Assembly (NCBI RefSeq): GCF_004118265.1
Contig: NZ_SDHW01000003.1
Span: 310,001-374,000 of the forward strand
Reading direction: 5' to 3'
Source: Lacibacter luteus
Lineage (GTDB): Bacteria; Bacteroidota; Bacteroidia; Chitinophagales; Chitinophagaceae
Length of the DNA stretch: 64,000 nt
Shown here: positions 47,201-57,294 of the stretch, piece after piece
Layout: every line of letters begins with the position of its first letter
Position numbering within the stretch: the stretch's first letter is position 1
The notes under the pieces: model-generated
The model's database searches: none
The model's input: the letters and a program-made list of their open reading frames with translations, nothing else
What the model was told of the DNA's origin: nothing
Translations under genes and position numbers: made by a program

Positions 47201-47697
47201 AGGAGCAGGAAAACTATGTGAAAGATTGTGTGATCGATACTGATCTTGAAATATTGATTCCCGATGCGTATGTTGAAAGTATTGCTGAACGTTTGAGTTT
47301 GTATACAAGACTCGACAACTGTGAAACAGAAGAAGATCTTGTTGCATTCCATACAGAACTTATCGATCGTTTTGGTCCCATACCTCCACAGGTGGAAGAT
47401 CTGTTTACCACTGTGCGTTGCCGTAAGCTGGCGGTTGAACTTGGTTTTGAAAAAATGACCTTGAAGGAACAAATACTCCGTTGTTACTTCATTAACAATC
47501 CCGATTCGCCTTATTTTGAATCACCGGTGTTCCAGGGCATCATGCAGTTTGTGCAAACCTCACTCAACAAAGCGCAACTGAAACAAACCGGCAAACTCTT
47601 CCTGTTGGTTGTAAGAGATATGGATAGTATGGAAGCATTGCTGCGCCTGTTAACCCGTATGCATGCTGCGGTTGTGGAAAAACCGGTTTCTGCTTAA
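44278..47697 (+). CDS. mfd: Transcription-repair coupling factor Mfd
   Basis: 1139 residues with the whole Mfd layout: UvrB-homologous N-terminal part, RNA polymerase-interaction domain (LQPGDYVTHIDHGVGTY near 465), then the superfamily 2 translocase (Walker A GDVGFGKTEIAIR near 607, VVDEEQKFG, SGVDIPNVNT and GRVGRSNKKAFC) and the C-terminal TRG/D7 part. Mfd removes stalled RNA polymerase and recruits UvrA. The GTG at 44278 is chosen because an in-frame TTG at 44269 overlaps the -7 box. The mRNA may be leaderless. Confidence 0.96.
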   Translation: MNFELLQQKFSDDPRLFQLADRLSFAQTQRIYLKNLLGSASQFVAASVFNHPSQENYNHLFIVNDAEEAAYFHNSLESITNELNLFYFPSSFKHPKNFRLLNSSHVMLRTEALTKFSMPTGQRVGAMVTYPDALFEKVVLPKKLQGNMLLIKTNDTLDVDNMMGFLVDLGFTRTDFVYQPGQFAVRGGILDIYSFGNEKPYRIELFGNDVDSIRIFDPETQLSERRLVQVSIIPNVETQFESGEKVSLFDFLPENTVVWVKDFDVVKERLLTMEEDLEQFLKLPASKQDHDEDDRLEKIDLNEQDFITAAIVEKQVQQYHTIEFGYEPHLLNTVEEQNRFVLEYHTKLQPAFNRRFELLISDLKSWSTKKFELFIFAENPKQLERLHSIFADLKAEIPFTPIALAIHEGFIDEGLKIVCYTDHEIFQRYHKYKVKQAYNKSKALTIRALKELQPGDYVTHIDHGVGTYSGLQKIEVNGVMQEAVRLIYKDSDILYVNINSLHKISKYTGKEGSVPKINKLGSDAWQRLKEKTKTKVKEIAFDLIQLYAQRKAQEGFAHTPDSYLQTELEASFMYEDTPDQSKATADVKKDMESPSPMDRLVCGDVGFGKTEIAIRAAFKTVCDGKQAAIMVPTTILAYQHYKTFKDRLKDFPVTVDYVNRFKSTKEKKETYKQLEEGKVDIIVGTHALLAKDVHFKNLGLLVVDEEQKFGVGHKEKIKTLKTNVDSLTLTATPIPRTLQFSLMGARDLSIMNTPPPNRQPIQTEVQVFQEDFIRDAVYFETERGGQVFFIHNRIAGLAEMAAIIQRLCPDLSIGFAHGQMEGHELEERIFDFIDKKYDVLVCTNIVESGVDIPNVNTIMINNAHQFGLSDLHQLRGRVGRSNKKAFCYLLAPPMSTLPNDSRKRLQTLEQHSELGSGFQIAMRDLDIRGAGNMLGGEQSGFMAEIGFEMYQKVLDEAIRELKRTKFRELFKEEIQEQENYVKDCVIDTDLEILIPDAYVESIAERLSLYTRLDNCETEEDLVAFHTELIDRFGPIPPQVEDLFTTVRCRKLAVELGFEKMTLKEQILRCYFINNPDSPYFESPVFQGIMQFVQTSLNKAQLKQTGKLFLLVVRDMDSMEALLRLLTRMHAAVVEKPVSA

Positions 47698-47699
47698 GC

Positions 47700-47732
47700 C
47701 TTCTCATCGACAGATTTTCCCCTTTCGTCGCA
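47700..47732 (+). promoter_or_regulatory. LytTR-type direct-repeat site before the histidine kinase gene
   Basis: Two copies of a CTTYTCGTCGCA-like motif, at 47700-47711 (CTTCTCATCGAC) and 47721-47732 (CCTTTCGTCGCA), start exactly 21 bp apart. LytTR regulators bind two direct repeats about two helical turns apart. The second copy ends 29 nt before the -7 box. Confidence 0.5.
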
Positions 47733-47761
47733 AAACAGAAAACTTTCAACTGAATAAATAA

Positions 47762-47769
47762 GTACTTTG
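47762..47769 (+). promoter_or_regulatory. -7 box of the histidine kinase operon
   Basis: GTACTTTG, a near-match to TAnnTTTG (6 of 6 for TTTG and adjacent bases except the first T), lies 5 nt before the ATG at 47775, which suggests a leaderless mRNA. Confidence 0.45.
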
Positions 47770-47774
47770 TATGC

Positions 47775-48815
47775 ATGAGCGGCAAATGGTATACACGCAA
47801 ATCGGTTGTTTTTGGAATGCATGTTTTATTCTGGGCATTATTCCTTGCGCTTCCTTTTTTACTAAGACCTGTATCTGATAGCAGGGCACACACAGACGAG
47901 AAGCCTGATGGCATGTATTACCTGCATTTTATTAAAAACTTTCTCTGGATCTCGCTCTTTTATTTCAATGCGTATTTTTTGATACCGGTATTGTTTTATA
48001 CAAGAAAATATAAACGTTACATACTTGCATTGCTGGCATCGCTTCTTTTTATATGGCTGGCCGACAGGTTTATGTTCGCTTTGTTAATGCAGGGATATGA
48101 ATACAGGTTGCGTAACTTTTTAGTGTTTAATCTTCCTGTGTTTATTTTCATCACATTGGCAAGCACCGCTTTCCGTACTATTCGTGACAGGATTACAGAA
48201 GACAGTGAAAAGCAGCAACGACAGAATGAGAACCTGAAGACTGAACTTTCATTTTTACGTTCGCAGGTAAGTCCACACTTCATGTTCAATATCTTAAACA
48301 ACATGGTGGCACTGGCAAGAAAGAAATCGGATATACTGGAACCTTCACTGATCAAACTTTCTTCACTCTTACGTTATATGTTATACGAAACAGATGAAGA
48401 CAAAGTATTGCTTGATAAGGAAGTTGATTACCTGCAAAGTTATATTGATCTGCAACGTTTACGTTTTGGCAAGAATGTACAGATCAATACCGAACTGCAG
48501 CAAACAGCCATTGCTTATACCATTGAACCAATGTTGCTGATCCCATTTGTGGAAAATGCATTTAAGCATGGTGTTGGTATGATCGAAGATGCACAGATCG
48601 ATGTCAACCTGAAAGTAGAAAAAGATCAATTGTATTTTTCTGTGCGGAATAAATTCAGTGCTGCGAGCGAAAATGAACCGAAAGACAAAACATCGGGCAT
48701 TGGTTTGGCGAATGTAAAAAGACGTTTAAATTTATTGTATCATCAAAATCATTCGTTGATGATTGATAAACGGGATGGTTGGTTTACTGTTTCACTTCAA
48801 TTAAAACTGCATTAA
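47775..48815 (+). CDS. LytS-type sensor histidine kinase
   Basis: 346 residues. Four transmembrane helices lie in residues about 15-135, then a HisKA-like His_kinase domain with LRSQVSPHFMFNILNNMVAL (phosphoacceptor His near residue 170) and an ATP-binding C-terminal part (IPFVENAFKHGVG, SGIGLANVKRRL). The family lacks a sensor domain of known specificity. Its stop codon overlaps the response-regulator start by one base (TAATG). Confidence 0.92.
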   Translation: MSGKWYTRKSVVFGMHVLFWALFLALPFLLRPVSDSRAHTDEKPDGMYYLHFIKNFLWISLFYFNAYFLIPVLFYTRKYKRYILALLASLLFIWLADRFMFALLMQGYEYRLRNFLVFNLPVFIFITLASTAFRTIRDRITEDSEKQQRQNENLKTELSFLRSQVSPHFMFNILNNMVALARKKSDILEPSLIKLSSLLRYMLYETDEDKVLLDKEVDYLQSYIDLQRLRFGKNVQINTELQQTAIAYTIEPMLLIPFVENAFKHGVGMIEDAQIDVNLKVEKDQLYFSVRNKFSAASENEPKDKTSGIGLANVKRRLNLLYHQNHSLMIDKRDGWFTVSLQLKLH

Positions 48816-49522
48816 TGCTTCGTTGTATTGCAATAGATGATGAAGAACTGGCACTTGAACTGCTGGCAGATAACATCAGCAAAGTTCCTTTTCTGCAATT
48901 GGTAGCGGCCTGCAACAATCCGCTGGAAGCGTTACGCATTATGCAGCAGGAACAGGTTGATCTTGTTTTTATTGATATACAAATGCCGGGGTTGAATGGT
49001 CTGCAGTTTATTCAAAGCAGTCCGCAACAATGCATGTTCATTCTTATTACCGCATACGAAAAATATGCACTGGAAGGTTACAACCTGAATGTGGTTGATT
49101 ATCTGTTGAAGCCGGTCGAGTTGAATCGTTTTATACAGGCATGCAATAAAGCCAACGAACTGCATCAGCTCAAACAAAAACCAAAACAGGAATCTACTCA
49201 ACAGTCTTATTTTTTTGTGAACGTAGAATACAGTCTGCACAAAATTGAAAAGGCTGACATTACCTGGATCGAAAGCCTGAAAGATTATATTAAGATTCAT
49301 CTCAAAAGCTCAACCAAACCGGTTATCACCCGCATGAGTTTAAAATCGGTGGAAGAGCAATTGCCTGCACAGCAGTTTGTGCGTATTCACAAGTCTTTCA
49401 TCGTGGCTGTTGCGGCCATTACTTCTATTCGTAAAAGCAGTGTGTTTATCCAGGATATGGAATTGCCCATCAGTGATAATTTCAGGGAGAAGCTCTTTGC
49501 AGTTATCGGTCGTGCTGAATAG
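48815..49522 (+). CDS. LytTR-family response regulator
   Basis: 235 residues. The receiver domain has the acidic pair IAIDDEE (residues 5-11), the phosphorylated Asp in LVFIDIQMPGLNG (near 54) and the conserved Lys in VDYLLKPVEL (near 103). A linker rich in K and Q is followed by a LytTR DNA-binding domain (IESLKDYIKIHLKSSTK and FVRIHKSFIVAVAAITSI). It should be phosphorylated by the kinase encoded directly before it. Repeat sites upstream of this operon and of the barrel gene are its likely targets. Confidence 0.93.
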   Translation: MLRCIAIDDEELALELLADNISKVPFLQLVAACNNPLEALRIMQQEQVDLVFIDIQMPGLNGLQFIQSSPQQCMFILITAYEKYALEGYNLNVVDYLLKPVELNRFIQACNKANELHQLKQKPKQESTQQSYFFVNVEYSLHKIEKADITWIESLKDYIKIHLKSSTKPVITRMSLKSVEEQLPAQQFVRIHKSFIVAVAAITSIRKSSVFIQDMELPISDNFREKLFAVIGRAE

Positions 49523-49549
49523 CCAGTCCGAAGCTTACAAGTGCCTTTT

Positions 49550-49641
49550 CGTCATTTCGATCCCGCCCGTAGCGGGAGAGAAATCCCTTTTTTTTCGGAC
49601 AGTTTAAAATTTATGAGACCTCTCCTTACGTCGAGGTGACG
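49550..49641. repeat. 92-bp palindromic intergenic repeat
   Basis: The outer arms CGTCATTTCGA (49550-49560) and TCGAGGTGACG (49631-49641) pair over 11 bp with two G-U wobbles. Inside is a hairpin TCCCGC-CCGTA-GCGGGA (49561-49577). The layout is that of dispersed palindromic repeats seen in Bacteroidota intergenic regions. Only one copy occurs in the window. Confidence 0.6.
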
Positions 49642-49660
49642 TTAACTTACAGATATCGCT

Positions 49661-49721
49661 CTTTTCGTCGCATCATTTTCCCTTCTCGTCTCATTTGCCC
49701 TAATCAGCCCTTCTCGCCGGT
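49661..49721 (+). promoter_or_regulatory. LytTR-type direct repeats before the barrel protein gene
   Basis: CTTTTCGTCGCA (49661-49672) and CTTCTCGTCTCA (49682-49693) start exactly 21 bp apart, as at 47700. A third, weaker copy, CTTCTCGCCGGT, is at 49710-49721. The second copy ends 29 nt before the -7 box, the same distance as at the kinase promoter. Confidence 0.55.
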
Positions 49722-49722
49722 C

Positions 49723-49730
49723 TACTTTTA
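49723..49730 (+). promoter_or_regulatory. -7 box of the barrel protein gene
   Basis: TACTTTTA, 7 of 8 matches to TAnnTTTG. The predicted start near 49737 gives a leader of about 12 nt. Confidence 0.45.
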
Positions 49731-49748
49731 CATTATAAATTATCTCAA

Positions 49749-52376
49749 ATGAAAAAGTTTATTCTGGCACTTGTGGCAATCGTCACTTTTCAAATAGCAA
49801 AGGCGCAAATGCCCGGTGCTGCTCCTAACCAGGCACCTCCAAGTATTGGTCGCATTTATGGAAAATTGATTGATAGTACAGGAAAGTCAATTGAAGGCGC
49901 TTCGATTGTTGTATTGCAAAATAAATACGACAGTGCAACGAAGAAAAGAAAGGATGTATTGTTGAAAGGAACCATCAGTGCAGCCAATGGCGATTTTAAT
50001 ATTGAAGCCTTGCCGATCATGGGCCCATTGAAATTAACCGTATCGGCTACAGGATTTGAAGCATATACACAAACAGTAACGTTTCAACCGAAAATGCCTG
50101 CGGGTGCTGCACAGCAAAAACCTGCTAACGGACAAATGCCCGATATGAGTGCAATGGCTTCTGCATTTGAAAAAGATTTAGGTAAGCTGAGCCTGGTAAA
50201 ATCGGTAAAAGAATTATCGGAAGTTGTTGTAACAGCAACAAAGGGAAGATTGAAAATGGATATTGATAAAAAGGTATTCAGTGTTGATCAAAATATTGTG
50301 AGTGCAGGAGGTACTGCAGTTGATATTATGAAGAACGTTCCTTCGGTGAATGTTGATATTGATGGAAATGTAACTATGCGTAATGCATCACCACAAATTT
50401 ATATTGATGGTCGCCCAACAACTTTATCACTTGATCAGATTCCTGCAGATGCCATTGAAAGCGTAGAGATCATTACAAACCCATCTGCAAAATATGATGC
50501 ATCGGGTGGCAATGCGGGTATATTAAATATTGTATTGAAGAAAAATAAAAAGAACGGTTACAACGGTAACGTAAATGTGGGTATTGATAAACGTGGTGCG
50601 ATCAATGGCGGCGCAAGTTTAAATCTCCGTCAGAATAAATTTAATCTTTCATTGAGCGGTTTTGGTAACCAGATGAAAAACCGTAACACAAGTTCAACAG
50701 ATATTACAAGTTTGCTTACAACGCCGAATGTATTGGTAAATCAAACAGGTAGTACAATTATGAATGGTGGTTTTCTGTTTGGCCGTGCAGGTGTAGATTA
50801 TTTTGCCACTAACCGTTTAACGCTTTCATTGTCTGCTGTAAGAGTGCATGGTGAGTTTAGTCCTGATGCTGTTTTGAAAACGGACAGCAGTTATAACAAT
50901 GCTTCGTACATCAGTTTCAGCAACCGTACAACAGCAACAAAAAGAGAGTTCAACGCAACCGGCATACAAGGTGGGTTTAAATATTTATTTCCAAAAGAAG
51001 GAGAGGAGTTAACAGCCGACTTCAACATTTTCAATGGCCGCAATAGTAACAACCTTAATTACAACACCGGCATCTATACCTATGAAGGCGGTGCAAAAAC
51101 AGGAGAAGTATTGCAGCAGATATTGGGCAGTGGCACAAACAACTTTGTTACCATCCAGGCCGATTATGTAAAACCATTCAGCAAAGCCGGTAAAATTGAA
51201 ACAGGTGCAAGAGTGCAGTTGCGCACCATGACGAATAATCAATCGAACTACATGTTCAATAATTCAACAAATGAATATGTGTTGGTGCCGAACGCAACAA
51301 GCAATTATAAAAACAAAGACAATGTATATGCAGCATATATTTCAGTAGGAAATCAGCATAATAATTTTGGGTACAAAGTTGGTTTGCGTGCAGAAAGCTC
51401 TGATTATACCGGAGAGTTGACAGATACAAAACAAAGCTTCAGCAATAAATATCCGTTGAGCTTATTTCCATCATTGTTCTTAAGTCAGAAGCTGAGCGAT
51501 AAGCAGGAGTTGCAGTTTAGTGTAACACGTCGTGTAAACCGTCCGTTCTTTATGCAGGTGATTCCGTTTATTGATTCAACAGATCAGTTGAACTGGACAA
51601 GAGGTAATGCAGCGTTGAAACCTGAGTTTACCAACTCGGCTGAAGTATCGTATTCAAAAACATTTAAAGGAGGCAATACAGTTTTAGTGTCGGCGTATTA
51701 TAAATACACAACCAACTTAATCACACGCTTCCTTGATACAGTTACACTGGCATCAGGCGAAAAACGTCCGATCAGTACGTATCAGAATGCACAGTCAAGT
51801 CAATCGTATGGTGTTGAGTTTACATCACAAAATGTATTGACAAAGTGGTGGGATCTGAATTCGAATCTCAACATTTATAATTCAAAGATCAATACAGATA
51901 ATATTACAGGCACATCGCAGGCTGCAATGTGGAGCTGGTTTGCAAAAGTGAACAATAACTTTAAACTGCCTGCCGATTTTAAAATTCAGTTATCGGGTAC
52001 GTATCAATCAAAAACCAATTTGCCGGTGAACCAGAACAGTGGTATGGGAGGTCCGCCAATGGGTGGTGCGCAAAGTGCAGCGCAAGGATATATTAAAGCC
52101 AACTGGGGTATTGATGCCGCTATCTCCAAAAGTTTCTTAAAGAACAAAGCAGCAACTGTAACATTTAATGTGAATGATATTTTCAGAACAAGAAAGATGG
52201 ATCAGTATTCAGCAAGTTCGTTCTACATACAGAACAGTTATCGTTTAAACGATGTGCCGATGTTCCGTATCAACTTTGCATACAAGTTTGGCCAAATGGA
52301 TATGTCGCTCTTCAAGCGTAAAAATATGAAAGCAGAATCTGAAGGCTCGCAAGGAGCCATGCAGGGAATGCAGTAA
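49749..52376 (+). CDS. Outer-membrane beta-barrel protein (OMP_b-brl_3, TonB-receptor-like)
   Basis: 875 residues. The signal peptide ends IAKAQ (residue 19). Residues about 33-120 form a carboxypeptidase-like sandwich (GRIYGKLIDSTGKSIEGASI). A plug-like region follows (LSEVVVTATKGRLK, IYIDGRPTTLS, KYDASGGNAGILNIV), then a barrel of about 600 residues. Met- and Gly-rich stretches lie near the end (GMGGPPMGG; GAMQGMQ). It probably imports or exports an unknown ligand. Promoter repeats shared with the adjacent LytTR operon suggest control by it. Confidence 0.86.
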   Translation: MKKFILALVAIVTFQIAKAQMPGAAPNQAPPSIGRIYGKLIDSTGKSIEGASIVVLQNKYDSATKKRKDVLLKGTISAANGDFNIEALPIMGPLKLTVSATGFEAYTQTVTFQPKMPAGAAQQKPANGQMPDMSAMASAFEKDLGKLSLVKSVKELSEVVVTATKGRLKMDIDKKVFSVDQNIVSAGGTAVDIMKNVPSVNVDIDGNVTMRNASPQIYIDGRPTTLSLDQIPADAIESVEIITNPSAKYDASGGNAGILNIVLKKNKKNGYNGNVNVGIDKRGAINGGASLNLRQNKFNLSLSGFGNQMKNRNTSSTDITSLLTTPNVLVNQTGSTIMNGGFLFGRAGVDYFATNRLTLSLSAVRVHGEFSPDAVLKTDSSYNNASYISFSNRTTATKREFNATGIQGGFKYLFPKEGEELTADFNIFNGRNSNNLNYNTGIYTYEGGAKTGEVLQQILGSGTNNFVTIQADYVKPFSKAGKIETGARVQLRTMTNNQSNYMFNNSTNEYVLVPNATSNYKNKDNVYAAYISVGNQHNNFGYKVGLRAESSDYTGELTDTKQSFSNKYPLSLFPSLFLSQKLSDKQELQFSVTRRVNRPFFMQVIPFIDSTDQLNWTRGNAALKPEFTNSAEVSYSKTFKGGNTVLVSAYYKYTTNLITRFLDTVTLASGEKRPISTYQNAQSSQSYGVEFTSQNVLTKWWDLNSNLNIYNSKINTDNITGTSQAAMWSWFAKVNNNFKLPADFKIQLSGTYQSKTNLPVNQNSGMGGPPMGGAQSAAQGYIKANWGIDAAISKSFLKNKAATVTFNVNDIFRTRKMDQYSASSFYIQNSYRLNDVPMFRINFAYKFGQMDMSLFKRKNMKAESEGSQGAMQGMQ

Positions 52377-52400
52377 GATTGTTTTTAGATGAGAGGTTTA

Positions 52401-52433
52401 AACCCTGTGCACTTGTTGCACGGGGTTCTTTTT
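52401..52433 (+). terminator. Intrinsic terminator after the barrel protein gene
   Basis: Bases 52401-52411 pair with 52417-52427 (11 bp, one G-U), loop CTTGT, followed by CTTTTTT. Confidence 0.9.
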
Positions 52434-52529
52434 TATGGGCAGTACAAAATTTAGTCTTATTTTTAAGGAGACAAAGTTGCTGTTCTTCCTTCTTTAACCG
52501 AATACTTTAAACATTAAACCTTTTAATCA

Positions 52530-52895
52530 ATGGAACAAAACTTTGCAGATTTAAGAGAAGTACGGTATGCCAATGTTAGCGGCGATGAACGCTCTATAGC
52601 GATCCTAACACATGTCTTATCGATTTTCTTTTCAATTATTGCCCCACTCATTATTTATCTTGTAAAAAAGAACGACTCACGTTATGTTGGTGAACATGCA
52701 AAAGAAGCTTTGAATTTCGGAATCAGTGTGTTTATCTATTGCATCATCTGCATACCGCTGATCTTTTTAATAATTGGTATTTTTCTGTTGATTGCTATCG
52801 GTATCGGTTCTCTCATTCTTTATATTCTTGCTGCAGTAAAAGCGGCAGATGATGTATTGTACAGGTATCCGTTTACCATCCGCTTCATCAAGTAA
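52530..52895 (+). CDS. DUF4870 membrane protein
   Basis: 121 residues with three transmembrane helices. The motifs LTHVLSIFFSIIAPLIIYLVKK and YVGEHAKEALNF mark DUF4870. The function is unknown. It is monocistronic: 150 bp separate it from the barrel gene, and a terminator (52925-52949) follows 30 bp after its stop. Confidence 0.88.
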   Translation: MEQNFADLREVRYANVSGDERSIAILTHVLSIFFSIIAPLIIYLVKKNDSRYVGEHAKEALNFGISVFIYCIICIPLIFLIIGIFLLIAIGIGSLILYILAAVKAADDVLYRYPFTIRFIK

Positions 52896-52924
52896 TTTTA
52901 CTTTTTTTAAGTTAATTCATTGAT

Positions 52925-52957
52925 AAAGGCTTTCAATATGAAAGCCTTTTCTATTTT
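52925..52957 (+). terminator. Intrinsic terminator after the DUF4870 gene
   Basis: AAAGGCTTTC (52925-52934) pairs with GAAAGCCTTT (52940-52949), loop AATAT, followed by TCTATTTTT. Confidence 0.85.
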
Positions 52958-52959
52958 TG
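52952..52959 (+). promoter_or_regulatory. -7 box for the downstream lipoprotein gene
   Basis: TATTTTTG matches TAnnTTTG. Transcription would begin near 52966, 50 nt before ATG 53016, and overlaps the end of the preceding terminator tail. Confidence 0.55.
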
Positions 52960-53015
52960 GTACTGCAATTGATCCTTTTCCTATGACATGTTGTTGTTCA
53001 TTAAAACCGAAGCTT

Positions 53016-53672
53016 ATGAAGCATATTCTACTCTTACTCTCTCTTTCTTTAGTTATTTCTTCCTGCGCCAGAAAAAAAATGATGGAACGTGTACAGCAGT
53101 ACAACATCCGCACTATTGCTATCTTACCGGCACAACTGGAAGTAACAGGTAATATTCCCAAAAAGCTTACAGCAGAACAGGTAAAGGAAATGATTGCCAA
53201 AAACAACGCATTTCTTAATCGTGCTTTATACATCGACCTGGTGCAGTATGTAGATACCCGCTTGCGTCGTTACTCACAAGTACAGTTTCAAAGTTCGGAG
53301 CGAACAAAAAAGCTGTTGGAAGAAAAAGGGCTTAGTGATTCTGCTGTTTGGCAAATGGATCCGATGGAGCTGTCGAAAATATTAGGTGTTGATGCGGTAG
53401 TTTCAACTAAGGTTACGCAAAATCATATTCTCAGCGATGAAGTAGCATTGGGCGTGGATATTGTTGGTGGTATTTTAAACAGAACAATACCCGGCATTGG
53501 TGTACCTACGGGTGCAGCACGCACCAGCGATATGTTTGTGAGCAGTGCTTTAATTAAAGAAGGATATACGGTTTGGAGCACTCGCTTTACCAACCAAACC
53601 GACTGGAATTATCCGTTCCAGCAATCCATACAAAATGTAACAAGAGCTATTGCAAGACGGTTCCCGTTATAA
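53016..53672 (+). CDS. Predicted lipoprotein, 218 aa
   Basis: The signal peptide has a lipobox VISSC (Cys17). The rest has a mixed alpha/beta domain with IRTIAILPAQLEVTGN and ILGVDAVVSTKVTQN, resembling the CsgG/TolB-N-like surface lipoproteins, and a C-terminal stretch (DWNYPFQQSIQNVTRAIARRFP) typical of that type. The assignment to a family is tentative. ATG 53016 is used because upstream in-frame codons would read through the preceding terminator. Confidence 0.72.
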   Translation: MKHILLLLSLSLVISSCARKKMMERVQQYNIRTIAILPAQLEVTGNIPKKLTAEQVKEMIAKNNAFLNRALYIDLVQYVDTRLRRYSQVQFQSSERTKKLLEEKGLSDSAVWQMDPMELSKILGVDAVVSTKVTQNHILSDEVALGVDIVGGILNRTIPGIGVPTGAARTSDMFVSSALIKEGYTVWSTRFTNQTDWNYPFQQSIQNVTRAIARRFPL

Positions 53673-53690
53673 GAAAGCAAAAGCAATAAA

Positions 53691-53721
53691 AAAGTCCTGT
53701 ACACATTGTACAGGACTTTTA
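53691..53721. terminator. Bidirectional terminator, 14-bp stem
   Basis: Bases 53691-53704 pair perfectly with 53708-53721, loop CAT, with A and T ends. It serves the lipoprotein gene and the convergent 65-aa gene. Confidence 0.9.
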
Positions 53722-53739
53722 CTTTATGGTAGAAATTAA

Positions 53740-53937
53740 TTAATCCCAACCTTTCTTAGCAGTACCTGCTTCAATGGCAGCCAATGCTTTTGCTTCGCTC
53801 AGCAAAGAAGTTAATTTGTTCCCTTTACCGTCGTTGCCTTGAGCCATATATCCGCCCTTAGCTGTACGTGTGATCACTGCATCCAGAATTGGAACATTCT
53901 TCTCTTTCGTTTTTACATTATACGCTGTTAATTGCAT
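53740..53937 (-). CDS. Small conserved hypothetical protein, 65 aa
   Basis: Not recognised by name. The sequence TAYNVKTKEKNVPILDAVITRTAKGGYMAQG is compact and without a signal peptide, followed by a glycine- and lysine-rich middle and a C-terminal AKALAAIEAGTAKKGWD. The codon use matches the genome, it has its own terminator (53691-53721), and a hairpin (54002-54022) lies upstream. This supports a real gene. Function unknown. Confidence 0.65.
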   Translation of the reverse strand: MQLTAYNVKTKEKNVPILDAVITRTAKGGYMAQGNDGKGNKLTSLLSEAKALAAIEAGTAKKGWD

Positions 53938-54065
53938 AGTTTAAATGTTTATGGTATTAGTAAATTAGTTGTCTTTCGGCTTTGCCGTGCGGGCTAAAGT
54001 ACGGCTTTTAGGCAAAAAGCCGGTAAAATGCTTTCCACAGCTGTAACCAAGTGGTTTTCAACAAA

Positions 54066-54089
54066 AAAAGCGACTTTACAAGTCGCTTT
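54066..54089 (-). terminator. Terminator for gyrB
   Basis: Bases 54067-54076 pair with 54080-54089 (10 bp), loop TAC. On the minus strand a long T-run follows. Confidence 0.85.
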
Positions 54090-54110
54090 CTGTATATGCT
54101 TTGTTCTTAA

Positions 54111-56195
<2,085 letters not shown>

Positions 56196-56340
56196 TCACC
56201 CACAAATTCCACATTTCGCAGCCATTTTTGAGCGCTGTTTTTGATATACGAGCGAAAGCGCAAGCCTGCATTTGCGTAAGTAGTTTAAAACATGACAAAA
56301 CTCTGTCAATCAACAGCTCTTTACAGCAAGTGTAAGTAGT

Positions 56341-56348
56341 TATCTTTG
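56341..56348 (+). promoter_or_regulatory. -7 box of the AraC-type regulator
   Basis: TATCTTTG matches TAnnTTTG and ends 7 nt before ATG 56356, so the mRNA is probably leaderless. Confidence 0.65.
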
Positions 56349-56355
56349 CTGGCCC

Positions 56356-57288
56356 ATGCAGCAGGTAAATGACATACTTACACTCGCCAACCGAAATCCG
56401 GTTTTAACCCATGAGCTGGATTTGGTGTATGAGCAGGAAAAACAGATTCCGGGCTCTGTGCAGTATGGTATTTACCGGTATAAACTGCAACCGCATGTTA
56501 CTCCCGAAGACACGGCCGTACTGCTGTACAATTACGAAACCAAGCACACCAAAGAACGTAATATTGAATTACGCTTTTGTGTAAACGGCAATAAGTATTG
56601 TAACAGCAAAACCTGTGCAAACGGTGTTTGTAAAAAAACATCGGCCGATTGCGAAGCAAACCCAACAATTGATGTGTTTCTGTTCCGCTTTTCTCCTGCT
56701 TATCTTACACCCTTTGTAAAAGGCAGAACCATTGTTACCAAAAGCGATCGTGTACTGGCGTTTAAAGAAAAACAATCGTTTTCTACTACGGTTACTCTTT
56801 GCAGCAAAATCAGAACAGTACTCGATAATCTTTTGCAGCACAACTACAGCAATGCACTTGAAAATATTTATGTAAACAGTCAGCTGCAGAGCCTGTTGCT
56901 TTATGGGCTGGAGTGTTTAACCGATCAGAAAGCTGAAGAAAGTTTTGTTTGCCGTTTTCTTGCAACCGATACAGCACAGGAAACTATTTTGCAGGCACGT
57001 GAAGTGCTGCTGCAACGCATTGGCGAACCTATTACCATTAAAGAGTTGAGTCGTAAAGTAGGTACCAATGAATGTTATTTAAAGAAAGGGTTTAAAGAAA
57101 TGTTTGGTACCACCATTTTCGAATTCTATCAAACACAACGGATGGAGCATGCAAAATATTTGTTGTACGAGAAAGGATTAAGTGTAACAGAAGTAAGTGC
57201 AATGCTTGGCTATTCTTCCATCTCTCATTTTTCCACCGCATTTAAAAAACACACCGGGTTAAAACCTTGTGAGTTGTTATTCCGCTAA
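56356..57288 (+). CDS. AraC-family regulator with Cys-rich N-terminal part
   Basis: 310 residues. The C-terminal ~95 residues are an AraC double helix-turn-helix (ITIKELSRKVGTNECYLKKGFKEMFG and VTEVSAMLGYSSISHFSTAFKKHTGL). The N-terminal domain has Cys75, 82, 87, 92 and 99 in a short span (RFCVNGNKYCNSKTCANGVC), a likely metal- or redox-binding cluster. Position beside two TonB-dependent receptors suggests that it controls iron uptake, like PchR-type regulators, but this is inferred. A membrane-protein gene converges 6 bp after its stop. Confidence 0.87.
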   Translation: MQQVNDILTLANRNPVLTHELDLVYEQEKQIPGSVQYGIYRYKLQPHVTPEDTAVLLYNYETKHTKERNIELRFCVNGNKYCNSKTCANGVCKKTSADCEANPTIDVFLFRFSPAYLTPFVKGRTIVTKSDRVLAFKEKQSFSTTVTLCSKIRTVLDNLLQHNYSNALENIYVNSQLQSLLLYGLECLTDQKAEESFVCRFLATDTAQETILQAREVLLQRIGEPITIKELSRKVGTNECYLKKGFKEMFGTTIFEFYQTQRMEHAKYLLYEKGLSVTEVSAMLGYSSISHFSTAFKKHTGLKPCELLFR

Positions 57289-57294
57289 AACTTT

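Noticed and set aside
46966-47472. 168-codon reverse-strand frame over mfd
   Set aside because: Shadow of the well-supported mfd coding sequence.
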